Positions 1-5,785 of a DNA stretch of 7,440 bases are shown here, in pieces; position 1 is the stretch's first letter, and each line of letters opens with the position of its first letter. This stretch comes from an uncultured Lachnospiraceae bacterium (GTDB taxonomy: Bacteria > Bacillota > Clostridia > Lachnospirales > Lachnospiraceae). Position numbers and translations under genes: made by a program. The stretch spans positions 1 to 7,440 of the forward strand of contig CADBQE010000248.1 in NCBI GenBank assembly GCA_902796695.1, read 5' to 3'. The notes beneath the pieces are model-generated. The model did no database searches. It was not told where the DNA came from and was given only the letters and a program-made list of their open reading frames with translations.

Positions 1-1164
1 CAGGGCATCCTGGAGCCGGATCCGGAATATCAGGCCAACCTGAACCGGCGCAGCACGGACCTGGCCTTCCAGTTCATGATCGACAAGCTGACCAGCATCG
101 AGATCTCGCCGGCGCAGCTGGCGCTCGACCCGTATTCCGCCTCGGCCACCGTCGTGGACGTGAGCACGGGCAAGGTGCTGGCCATGGTTTCCTATCCGGG
201 CTATGACAACAACCGGATCACGGAGAGCGGCTATTATGCCGCCCTGCTGGAGGATCAGTCCATCCCGCTCTTCAACGTGGCGACACAGGCGCGGACGGCG
301 CCGGGCTCCAGCTTCAAGATGGTCACGTCCGCGGCGGCGCTGGAACTGAACGTCATCGGCCCCGGGACTTATCTGACCACGCACGGCTCCTTCTCAGCCG
401 CGGGTATGAAGGTGGACTGCTGGTATTATCCGAACGCGCACGGCGATATCAACGTCAGCGACGCGCTGATGGTTTCGTGCAACGACTTCTTCGCCCAGGT
501 AGGCTATAAGCTCTCGCTGGAAAACGGCACGTACAACGACGCGGCCGGCATGGAAAAACTGTCATCCTATGCTAAACTGCTGGGGCTGGGCGAAAAATCC
601 GGCGTGGAGATCCCGGAATCCAATCCGGTCATCTCCGATATTTCCGCGCTGACCAGTGCGATCGGACAGGGCACGAACCTGTATTCGTGCAGCCATCTGG
701 CCCGCTATGCGACGGCCATCGCCACGCGCGGCAGCATATACAATCTGACGCTGCTGGACCATGAAACGACGCCGGAGGGCAGTCTGATCCAGAGCTACCG
801 CGGCACGCTGGTGTCCCGCACGGAACTGAAGGACTCCACCTGGGACAGCATCTGGGACGGCATGCGGCGCTCCGTGACCAGCGGCAACCATGCGCATCTG
901 TACAGCCAGAAGGTGACGATCGCCTCCAAGACCGGAACGGCGGAAGAAAACGAACTGCGGCCCGACCACGTCACGTACGTCAGCTTCGCTCCGTACGAAA
1001 AGCCGGAGATCAGCGTCGCGCTTACGATCCCGAACGGGTATACGTCGGGCAACACTTCGGAACTGGCCGGATACATTTACGACTACTATTACGGATACAT
1101 TACCTACCGGGATATTCTGGAAGGACACGCCAGGGACGCCGGCGGAAACAATATCAACGAATAA
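1..1164 (+). CDS. mrdA: Penicillin-binding protein 2 (class B transpeptidase), 3' part of gene
   Basis: The reading frame is open from base 1, so the gene begins upstream of the window; 387 C-terminal residues are present. The product is the membrane-anchored DD-transpeptidase that cross-links peptidoglycan during cell elongation, working with RodA. All three penicillin-binding motifs are visible in order: SxxK as SSFK (catalytic Ser codon 307-309, Lys 316-318), SxN as SCN (475-483) and KTGT (928-939). The text between them (for example PGSSFKM and VSCNDFFAQVG) is typical of the PBP2/FtsI family. The N-terminal anchor and dimerisation domain are outside the window. PBP2 rather than FtsI or a sporulation PBP is inferred from the minD and rodA genes that follow. 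The internal ATG at 76 is not a credible start because homologous sequence continues upstream of it. The stop lies 11 bases before minD, so co-transcription is likely. Confidence 0.93.
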   Translation, partial: QGILEPDPEYQANLNRRSTDLAFQFMIDKLTSIEISPAQLALDPYSASATVVDVSTGKVLAMVSYPGYDNNRITESGYYAALLEDQSIPLFNVATQARTAPGSSFKMVTSAAALELNVIGPGTYLTTHGSFSAAGMKVDCWYYPNAHGDINVSDALMVSCNDFFAQVGYKLSLENGTYNDAAGMEKLSSYAKLLGLGEKSGVEIPESNPVISDISALTSAIGQGTNLYSCSHLARYATAIATRGSIYNLTLLDHETTPEGSLIQSYRGTLVSRTELKDSTWDSIWDGMRRSVTSGNHAHLYSQKVTIASKTGTAEENELRPDHVTYVSFAPYEKPEISVALTIPNGYTSGNTSELAGYIYDYYYGYITYRDILEGHARDAGGNNINE

Positions 1165-1165
1165 C

Positions 1166-1170
1166 AGGGG
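1166..1170 (+). promoter_or_regulatory. Ribosome binding site of minD
   Basis: AGGGG lies just after the mrdA stop and 5 bases before the minD ATG at 1176. It supports that start and indicates minD is translated from the mrdA message. Confidence 0.6.
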
Positions 1171-1175
1171 TAGCA

Positions 1176-1946
1176 ATGGCGAGAGTAATTGTGATCGCCT
1201 CCGGCAAGGGAGGCGTGGGCAAGACCACGATAGCAGCGAATCTGGGCGTCTGTCTGGGGCAGGCGGGACGCAGGACCGTCCTGGTCGATCTGGACCTGGG
1301 CCTGCGGAATATTGACGTCATGCTGGGGCTGGAGACCGTGGTGCTGAATCATCTGGGCGATTATTTTGAAGAACGAATGTCCGCGGAAGAAGCGGCCACC
1401 ACGGATGAGCGCTACCCGGGCCTTTCCGTCCTGGCAGCGCCGCAGACCATGAACCCGGCCGGCCTGGAACCCGGAAAACTGGAAAAACTCATCGGAGAAC
1501 TCCGGGAGACCTATGACGTGATCCTGGTCGACGCGCCGGCGGGGGTGGGCCCCGTTTTTGCGGAAGCCATCCGGCTGGCGGACGAAGGCATCGTGGTGAC
1601 GAGCCCCGCGGTGCCGGCTGTGCGGGATGCGGACAAGGTGCTGCATCTGATGGAAGCCGCCGGGATCCAATACCGCTTTGTGATCGTCAACCTGCTGCGG
1701 CAGCGGCTGCTGCGCAGCCGGGTCATGATGACGCCGGAGGATATCCAGGAAGTCCTGGGAACGCCTCTGTTGGGCGTTATCCCGGAAGACGAGACCGCCC
1801 TGATCTGCTGCAATACGGGCGTGCCGGCCGTAACGGTCCGGAGCATGTCCGGAAGTGCCCTGAAACGGATCGCGGAACGCGTGCGGGGGACGGCGCTTTC
1901 CCTGCCGCCCTTAAACCGGCGCCGCGGAGGTCTGTTCCGCGCGTAA
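1176..1946 (+). CDS. minD: Septum site-determining ATPase MinD
   Basis: This is a ParA/MinD-type ATPase of 256 residues, about the usual MinD length. In known systems, ATP-bound MinD dimerises on the membrane, recruits the FtsZ inhibitor MinC and is released by MinE or held at poles by DivIVA-linked factors. Visible motifs are the deviant Walker A GKGGVGKT (residues 10-17, with signature Lys11 and catalytic Lys16), DLDLGLRNID (38-47, switch I region), DAPAG (119-123, switch II/Walker B) and VRDADK (149-154, around the MinC-contact position in E. coli MinD). The C-terminus ends NRRRGGLFRA, a short basic-hydrophobic tail consistent with an amphipathic membrane-targeting helix but divergent from the usual form. 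The gene lies between mrdA and rodA with no minC before it and no minE after it. A chromosome-partition ParA or flagellar FlhG is less likely given the motifs and neighbours. Confidence 0.93.
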   Translation: MARVIVIASGKGGVGKTTIAANLGVCLGQAGRRTVLVDLDLGLRNIDVMLGLETVVLNHLGDYFEERMSAEEAATTDERYPGLSVLAAPQTMNPAGLEPGKLEKLIGELRETYDVILVDAPAGVGPVFAEAIRLADEGIVVTSPAVPAVRDADKVLHLMEAAGIQYRFVIVNLLRQRLLRSRVMMTPEDIQEVLGTPLLGVIPEDETALICCNTGVPAVTVRSMSGSALKRIAERVRGTALSLPPLNRRRGGLFRA

Positions 1947-1949
1947 GGA
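1945..1949 (+). promoter_or_regulatory. Ribosome binding site that decides the rodA start
   Basis: AAGGA overlaps the last bases of the minD stop codon. It abuts the first ATG (1950) with no spacer, which is too close, but sits 6 bases before the second in-frame ATG (1956). The second ATG is therefore the better start. The overlap with the minD stop suggests translational coupling of rodA to minD. Confidence 0.6.
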
Positions 1950-1955
1950 ATGCCT

Positions 1956-3110
1956 ATGTTTGCTTTTCACCGATATAAACTGAAAAACTTCAATCTGGCG
2001 CTGCTGCTCTGCGTCCTGGCGCTCTGCATCCTGGGCTACATGGTCCTGGGCAGCGCCGTGGTCAACGACGCGGACGGCGCGGACACCATGCGGAAGCAGC
2101 TGATCGGCATGATCGGCGGCGGTGCGCTGATGATCTTTCTGGCGCTTACGGACTATCATTTCTGGCTGAAGCTCCACTGGGTCCTCTACGGCGGCTCGCT
2201 GCTGATCCTGGGCCTGCTGTTTACGCCGCTGGGCTATACCACCAAAGGCGCCACGCGCTGGCTGAATCTGCCCGCCCTGGGGCGGCTGCAGCCCTCCGAA
2301 TTCGTCAAGGCGGCCGTGATCGTCTTCTTTGCCTGGTTCTTCATGAAATACCGGGACCGGATCAACAAGCCGTCCGTTGTCTTCTCCGCGCTGGGCCTCT
2401 TTATACTCCCCGCGGTCATGATCTTTCTGGAACCGGACCTGTCCACGACCCTGACTTTCGTGCTGCTGTTTCTGGTCATGTTCTATATGAGCCAGATCAG
2501 CTACCGGTGGATCGGCGGCATGGCGGCCTGCATGATCCCGGTGGCCGGATTCCTGGTCTGGGACACCATGCAGGAAAACCCGCTGATCTTAAAGCCCTAT
2601 ATGCTGAACCGCCTGTTCAGCTTCCTGCGGCCGGATGACTTTTCCGGCTCCGGACTCACGGCCCAGCAGGACCGCGCTATCATGGCCATCTCCTCCGGAC
2701 GATTAAGCGGAAAGGGCCTGTTCAACGCGAGCTTCGATTCCGTCAAGGCCGGCAACTTCCTGTCCGAGGAAAACTGCGATTTCGTGTTCGCGGTCGTGGG
2801 AGAGGAGCTGGGCTTCTGGGGCAGCGCCGCGATCCTGCTGCTGTTTGCGCTCACGGTCTTCCTGTGCTTCCGGACCGCCTCCCGGGCGTCGGATCTGGCG
2901 GGCCGCCTGATCTGCGCGGGCTCCGGCGCGTTTCTGGGACTGCAGGTCTTTTTCAATATCGGCGTCACCAGCGGCATTCTGCCCAATACCGGCGTCGTGC
3001 TGCCGTTCTTCAGCCACGGCATCAGCTCGCTGCTGAGCGCTTTTATCTGCCTGGGCCTGGTCCTCAACGTGGGGCTGCAGCGGCGGGAAACGGAAGCGCC
3101 GGAGTGGTAG
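1956..3110 (+). CDS. rodA: Peptidoglycan glycosyltransferase RodA (SEDS family)
   Basis: This is a polytopic membrane protein of the SEDS (RodA/FtsW/SpoVE) family that polymerises lipid II into glycan strands; with PBP2 it forms the elongation synthase. It has 384 residues from the ATG at 1956 (386 from the ATG at 1950), a normal length. Hydrophobic segments run along the whole chain. Family signatures, counted from 1956, are KGATRW (97-102), LQPSEFVK (111-118), EPDLSTT (159-165), the extracellular stretch SGRLSGKG, then ENCDFVFAVVGEELGF with Asp275 at the position of the catalytic Asp in the usual (H/Q)TDFIFA motif, and LPFFSHGISSLL near the C-terminus. The Thr before that Asp is Cys here. 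FtsW or SpoVE is possible on sequence alone; RodA is favoured because the gene follows mrdA and minD. The gene appears to end this transcription unit, since a promoter follows. Confidence 0.92.
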   Translation: MFAFHRYKLKNFNLALLLCVLALCILGYMVLGSAVVNDADGADTMRKQLIGMIGGGALMIFLALTDYHFWLKLHWVLYGGSLLILGLLFTPLGYTTKGATRWLNLPALGRLQPSEFVKAAVIVFFAWFFMKYRDRINKPSVVFSALGLFILPAVMIFLEPDLSTTLTFVLLFLVMFYMSQISYRWIGGMAACMIPVAGFLVWDTMQENPLILKPYMLNRLFSFLRPDDFSGSGLTAQQDRAIMAISSGRLSGKGLFNASFDSVKAGNFLSEENCDFVFAVVGEELGFWGSAAILLLFALTVFLCFRTASRASDLAGRLICAGSGAFLGLQVFFNIGVTSGILPNTGVVLPFFSHGISSLLSAFICLGLVLNVGLQRRETEAPEW

Positions 3111-3133
3111 AAGCGCGGCCGGGCATTTTGTCC

Positions 3134-3162
3134 TTGTGTTTTCCGGAAGGATTGCTTATAAT
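3134..3162 (+). promoter_or_regulatory. Sigma-A-type promoter for the P-loop/HlyD-like gene pair
   Basis: TTGTGT (3134-3139) and a perfect TATAAT (3157-3162) are separated by 17 bases, the optimal spacing for the housekeeping sigma factor. The -35 keeps the key TTG. Initiation is expected near 3169, giving a leader of about 70 bases before the ATG at 3240. It lies in the only sizeable gap in the first half of the window, which supports a new transcription unit here. Confidence 0.72.
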
Positions 3163-3175
3163 ACAGGAAAGAAAG

Positions 3176-3190
3176 AGCGGGAACCCCGCT
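3176..3190 (+). promoter_or_regulatory. Hairpin in the 5' leader
   Basis: AGCGGG (3176-3181) and CCCGCT (3185-3190) form a perfect 6-bp stem around the 3-base loop AAC. It would lie within about the first 20 nucleotides of the transcript from the promoter at 3134-3162. No T-run follows, so it is not a terminator. A 5'-end stabilising structure or a simple regulatory element is possible; the role is inference. Confidence 0.4.
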
Positions 3191-3225
3191 GACAAAGCTC
3201 ATTGCTATATTCACCATACATACGC

Positions 3226-3231
3226 AGGAGG
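3226..3231 (+). promoter_or_regulatory. Consensus ribosome binding site of the P-loop gene
   Basis: A full AGGAGG ends 8 bases before the ATG at 3240. It is the strongest Shine-Dalgarno sequence in the window, fixes the start and predicts efficient translation. Confidence 0.75.
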
Positions 3232-3239
3232 AAACTAAC

Positions 3240-3662
3240 ATGGTTCAGATCATTGCCGGGAAAAAAGGCAAAGGCAAAACAAAACACTTACTGGCCATGG
3301 CGAACGACGCCATGAATGCCGCCCACGGGACAATCGTCTATCTGGACAAAAACAGCAAGCACATGTTTGAGCTGAACCGGAACATCCGTCTGATCAACGT
3401 GTCCGAGTATCCGGTCAATTCTCCGGAAGCCTTCGTGGGATTCCTGTGCGGGATCCTTTCGCAGGACCATGACCTGGAAGTCATGTTCCTGGACAGCTTC
3501 CTGACCCTGAACGAAGTCCAGGGCTCCGAGGAACTGGCGGAACTTGTTAAAGATATCGACATCATCAGTGAAAAATTCGGAGTACGCATGGTCCTGAGCG
3601 TTTCCATGGACTGTGAGGAACTGCCGGAATCGGTCAGACCCATGGTGAGCCTGGCTCTGTAA
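3240..3662 (+). CDS. Small P-loop NTPase-like protein of unknown function
   Basis: This 140-residue cytoplasmic protein has no signal peptide or membrane segment. It begins with a beta strand and a classical Walker A, GKKGKGKT (residues 7-14, invariant Lys13). A Walker B-like strand, EVMFLD, ends at Asp85. A third hydrophobic strand, RMVLSVSMD (116-124), sits where sensor residues often lie in P-loop folds. The chain is very short, about the minimum for a P-loop core, with no added effector domain visible. I cannot assign a function. Similar short clostridial proteins are, as I recall, sometimes labelled as PilT-like, but no PilT-specific motif is seen. The gene has its own promoter and strong ribosome binding site. 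It is followed after 15 bases by the HlyD-like membrane protein gene, so the two are probably co-expressed and may act together at the envelope. Coding status is near certain from length, start signals and motif; function is open. Confidence 0.88.
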   Translation: MVQIIAGKKGKGKTKHLLAMANDAMNAAHGTIVYLDKNSKHMFELNRNIRLINVSEYPVNSPEAFVGFLCGILSQDHDLEVMFLDSFLTLNEVQGSEELAELVKDIDIISEKFGVRMVLSVSMDCEELPESVRPMVSLAL

Positions 3663-3668
3663 TTTATT

Positions 3669-3673
3669 GGAGA
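3669..3673 (+). promoter_or_regulatory. Ribosome binding site supporting a GTG start
   Basis: GGAGA lies 4 bases before the GTG at 3678 and just after the stop of the P-loop gene at 3660-3662. It supports the GTG as initiation codon, with the basic N-terminus and membrane segment following in frame. Confidence 0.55.
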
Positions 3674-3677
3674 AGCC

Positions 3678-5096
3678 GTGGCGGGAGCGGGAAGACAGAC
3701 GCGCAACAGAAGAAACAGCACAGCGAGGGAAGGAGCCAAAATCCTTCCTTTTCGGCGTGAACTGACGATCAATCTGGGCGTCATCATCTTCCTGTTCATC
3801 CTGCTGTATCTGGCGGCTTCCATCATCCGATCCGCGACGCGGGAATCGTATTCCGTTTACACGGTGGGCCGGGAGGAAAGCCTGAACGGCAACCAGACCT
3901 ACCGCGCACTGATCCTGCGCAATGAACAGGTTGTCTCTTCCCGCTGGGCCGGATATGTGGATATGTTTGCGCCGGAGAGCGGGCACGTCAGCATCGGCAG
4001 TGTCGTGACCTCCGTGGACGAGATCGGAACCTACAGCGAGAAGATCAAGGAAGTGGCCGAACTGCAGAGCTTAAGCCGCGAGGAACTGCGGACCTTCAAG
4101 ACCCGTCTGCAGAAGCTGGCTTTAAGTTATGACGGCGCATCCTTCTCCTCTGTTTACGAATCCCGCGGTGCGATCAGCGCCTTTTTCTCCACGCATATCG
4201 GCAAAGCGTCCCTGGACGTGCTGGAGGGGAATGCGGCGCTCAATGAATTTTTCCACCTTTACAAATCGGACACGCCCGGCATGGTCCTGTATTACAAGGA
4301 CGGATTCGAAAGCCGTCGGCCCGAAGATATTACCGCGGCGGATTTTGAGAACAGCGATTATCAGCGCGACAATACCGCGAATCTGGTGACCCCGGGCGAT
4401 TTTCTCTACAAACTGGTGGATTCGGAAAACTGGACCCTGGTCATTCCGCTGAGCGCGGAGGACGCGGCGAAATACGGGTCGCAGTCCCGCATCGATCTGA
4501 CTTTTTTGAAAAACGGTCTGAAAACGACGGCCGACGCCGGGATTTTTAACGGTCCGGACGGCAGCATCCTGCTGCGCCTGGATCTTTCCCGCTATATGGT
4601 CCAGTTTGCCACGGACCGCTTTACGGAAGTCCGTCTGGAAGGCTTCGGCAGCGAAGGCTACAAGATCCCGGTCAGCTGCCGGGTGGAAGAGAGCGTCTAT
4701 CTGATCCCGCGGGAATTCGAGACCGTGCGGGAGGACGGAACGCCGGACGGCTTCTATCAGGAGACCGTAAACGGGTCGGAGCAGACGATCCGCCATATCA
4801 TGCCGACCGTTTATCTGCGGGATGAGAAATACTGCTACGTCAGCCGTCAGGATCTGCCCGCGGAATCCGTCCTGATCCGCCAGGATTCGCAGGAACGCTA
4901 TACGATCCGCCTGACGTCCCGGATGACGGGGGTCTATCAGGTCAACGCGGGCTATACCGTTTTCAGCCCGGTGGAGATCCTGGAAGAAAGCGCGGACTAC
5001 CTGCTGGTCCGGCGCGGCACCGAGCAGGGGATCGCTACCTTTGACCAGGTTCTGCTGAACGGAACGCAGTATACGGACGGGCAGATCCTCAGGTAA
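3678..5096 (+). CDS. HlyD-like single-pass membrane protein
   Basis: The protein has 472 residues with a GTG start. A basic cytoplasmic tail (residues 1-30, rich in Arg) is followed by one strongly hydrophobic segment (about 31-51), so the bulk should lie outside the membrane. Residues about 77-118 (ALILRNEQVVSS through a Gly-rich strand pattern) resemble the first half of a lipoyl/barrel-sandwich domain of HlyD-type adaptors. A short charged helical stretch (about 119-150) could be a brief coiled coil, much shorter than in true efflux adaptors. The C-terminus, ending FDQVLLNGTQYTDGQILR, resembles the terminal strand pattern of clostridial HlyD-like proteins. Adaptors of this family normally link an inner-membrane transporter to an outer channel, but no transporter gene is present here and a Gram-positive cell has no outer membrane. 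A wall- or division-related role is inferred from the neighbours only. It is probably co-transcribed with the P-loop gene upstream. Confidence 0.8.
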   Translation: MAGAGRQTRNRRNSTAREGAKILPFRRELTINLGVIIFLFILLYLAASIIRSATRESYSVYTVGREESLNGNQTYRALILRNEQVVSSRWAGYVDMFAPESGHVSIGSVVTSVDEIGTYSEKIKEVAELQSLSREELRTFKTRLQKLALSYDGASFSSVYESRGAISAFFSTHIGKASLDVLEGNAALNEFFHLYKSDTPGMVLYYKDGFESRRPEDITAADFENSDYQRDNTANLVTPGDFLYKLVDSENWTLVIPLSAEDAAKYGSQSRIDLTFLKNGLKTTADAGIFNGPDGSILLRLDLSRYMVQFATDRFTEVRLEGFGSEGYKIPVSCRVEESVYLIPREFETVREDGTPDGFYQETVNGSEQTIRHIMPTVYLRDEKYCYVSRQDLPAESVLIRQDSQERYTIRLTSRMTGVYQVNAGYTVFSPVEILEESADYLLVRRGTEQGIATFDQVLLNGTQYTDGQILR

Positions 5097-5116
5097 ATTA
5101 TTTTGGAAAGCGGACG

Positions 5117-5145
5117 GCTTCCGCCTTGACATCCTCGGCGGAGGC
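5117..5145 (+). repeat. Inverted repeat enclosing the -35 box of the sepF promoter
   Basis: Arms GCTTCCGCC (5117-5125) and GGCGGAGGC (5137-5145) are complementary over 9 positions with one T-G wobble. They are separated by 11 bases that begin with the TTGACA -35 element. A second, mutually exclusive hairpin (GCGGA 5110-5114 with TCCGC 5120-5124) overlaps the left arm. The dyad could be an operator for a dimeric regulator, or remnant structure at the end of the preceding transcript. No regulator is identified. Confidence 0.5.
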
Positions 5146-5153
5146 AATATAAT
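5126..5153 (+). promoter_or_regulatory. Consensus sigma-A promoter of the sepF operon
   Basis: TTGACA (5126-5131) and TATAAT (5148-5153) both match the housekeeping consensus exactly, with a 16-base spacer. Initiation near 5160 leaves a leader of only about 23 bases before the sepF ATG. It should drive sepF, lspA, the pseudouridine synthase gene and the lipoprotein gene, independently of the upstream pair. Confidence 0.85.
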
Positions 5154-5169
5154 GAAGATAGAAAACTAA

Positions 5170-5176
5170 AGGGGAG
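5170..5176 (+). promoter_or_regulatory. Ribosome binding site of sepF
   Basis: AGGGGAG lies 6 bases before the ATG at 5183. It confirms that start, which also gives the membrane-binding N-terminal helix expected of SepF. Confidence 0.65.
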
Positions 5177-5182
5177 CAGCTC

Positions 5183-5785
5183 ATGGCCAATATCTTTGAT
5201 AAATTTCTGAATTCCATGCGTCTCTACGATGACGAAGATCTCGAAGACGATGAAGAATACCTGGATGACGAACCCGAGGAGGAAGAAGAACTTCCCCCCG
5301 CCAGACCGGAACGCCCGGAAAAGCCGGTGAAGACCGAACGGGAACGCCCCGAAAAAGCGGAACGCGCACCTAAGAAAACGCGTCAGCCCGCGCCGGAAGA
5401 AGAGGAAGAGCCTCTTCCCCGCGCCGCCGCCCGTCCCGCGCGCCGCAGCAACGTCACCTCCATGCGCCAGATGCCTTCGCGCGTGAGCACCGTCATGGAA
5501 GTCAGCATGGTCAAGCCGACCGACATGGAAGATGCCCGGGATATCTGCGACATGCTCCTGTCGGGCCGCGCCGTCGTGATCAATATGGAAGGCGTTCAGG
5601 TGGACCTGGCTCAGCGGATCATCGATTTTGCGTCCGGCGCCTGCTATTCCATCGAAGGCAATATCCAGAAGATCTCCAGCTACATCTTTATTGTTTCTCC
5701 CAGCAGTATAGAGCTGTCCGGTGATTTTCAGAATGTGCTGAATGCCGCCGGCGGAAGCGGTCTGCGTCTGGATGACAGGAACTAA
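5183..5785 (+). CDS. sepF: Cell division protein SepF
   Basis: SepF is a Gram-positive division protein that binds the FtsZ C-terminal tail, anchors the Z-ring to the membrane and helps shape the septum. This copy has 200 residues, longer than the roughly 150 of Bacillus SepF. The N-terminal MANIFDKFLNSMRL fits the amphipathic membrane-binding helix. Residues about 15-40 are almost all Asp/Glu. Residues 41-90 are a Pro/Glu/Arg/Lys-rich linker containing ERPEK twice (43-47 and 54-58). The conserved SepF domain spans about 105-180, with VVINMEGVQ, AQRIIDFASGACYSIEGNI and QKISSYIFIVSP in the standard order. The extra length is in the linker. The gene has its own consensus promoter and overlaps the start of lspA by 14 bases. 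FtsZ is not in the window. The ylmE/ylmF/ylmG/ylmH/divIVA neighbourhood known from Bacillus is not conserved here except for sepF (ylmF) itself. Confidence 0.95.
   Translation: MANIFDKFLNSMRLYDDEDLEDDEEYLDDEPEEEEELPPARPERPEKPVKTERERPEKAERAPKKTRQPAPEEEEEPLPRAAARPARRSNVTSMRQMPSRVSTVMEVSMVKPTDMEDARDICDMLLSGRAVVINMEGVQVDLAQRIIDFASGACYSIEGNIQKISSYIFIVSPSSIELSGDFQNVLNAAGGSGLRLDDRN

Noticed and set aside
76..78. ATG at 76 as the start of the PBP gene
   Set aside because: The same frame is open to base 1, and a class B PBP needs a much longer N-terminal part, so the gene is cut by the window edge.
3096..3130. Possible rodA terminator: CCGG/CCGG pairing around the rodA stop followed by ATTTTG
   Set aside because: The stem is only four to five pairs with a bulge, and the T-run is four bases, so it does not meet the standard of an intrinsic terminator.
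2864..3238. Plus-strand frame of 124 codons overlapping the end of rodA and the intergenic promoter
   Set aside because: It is out of frame with the conserved C-terminal SEDS motifs and runs through the promoter; it has no supporting start signal.
5107..5128. Possible terminator after the HlyD-like gene: GCGGA-CGGCT-TCCGC hairpin
   Set aside because: The stem is five pairs and is followed by CTTGACA rather than a T-run. It is noted instead as overlapping the promoter dyad.
4122..5147. Long open frame on the minus strand (341 codons)
   Set aside because: It lies opposite the HlyD-like gene, is rich in Arg, Gln, His and Asp as expected of a GC-rich antisense frame, and shows no recognisable motif.
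5742..5771. Upstream ATG at 5742 as the lspA start
   Set aside because: It adds ten residues that do not look like an LspA N-terminus and increases the overlap with sepF to 44 bases; 5772 gives the usual length.
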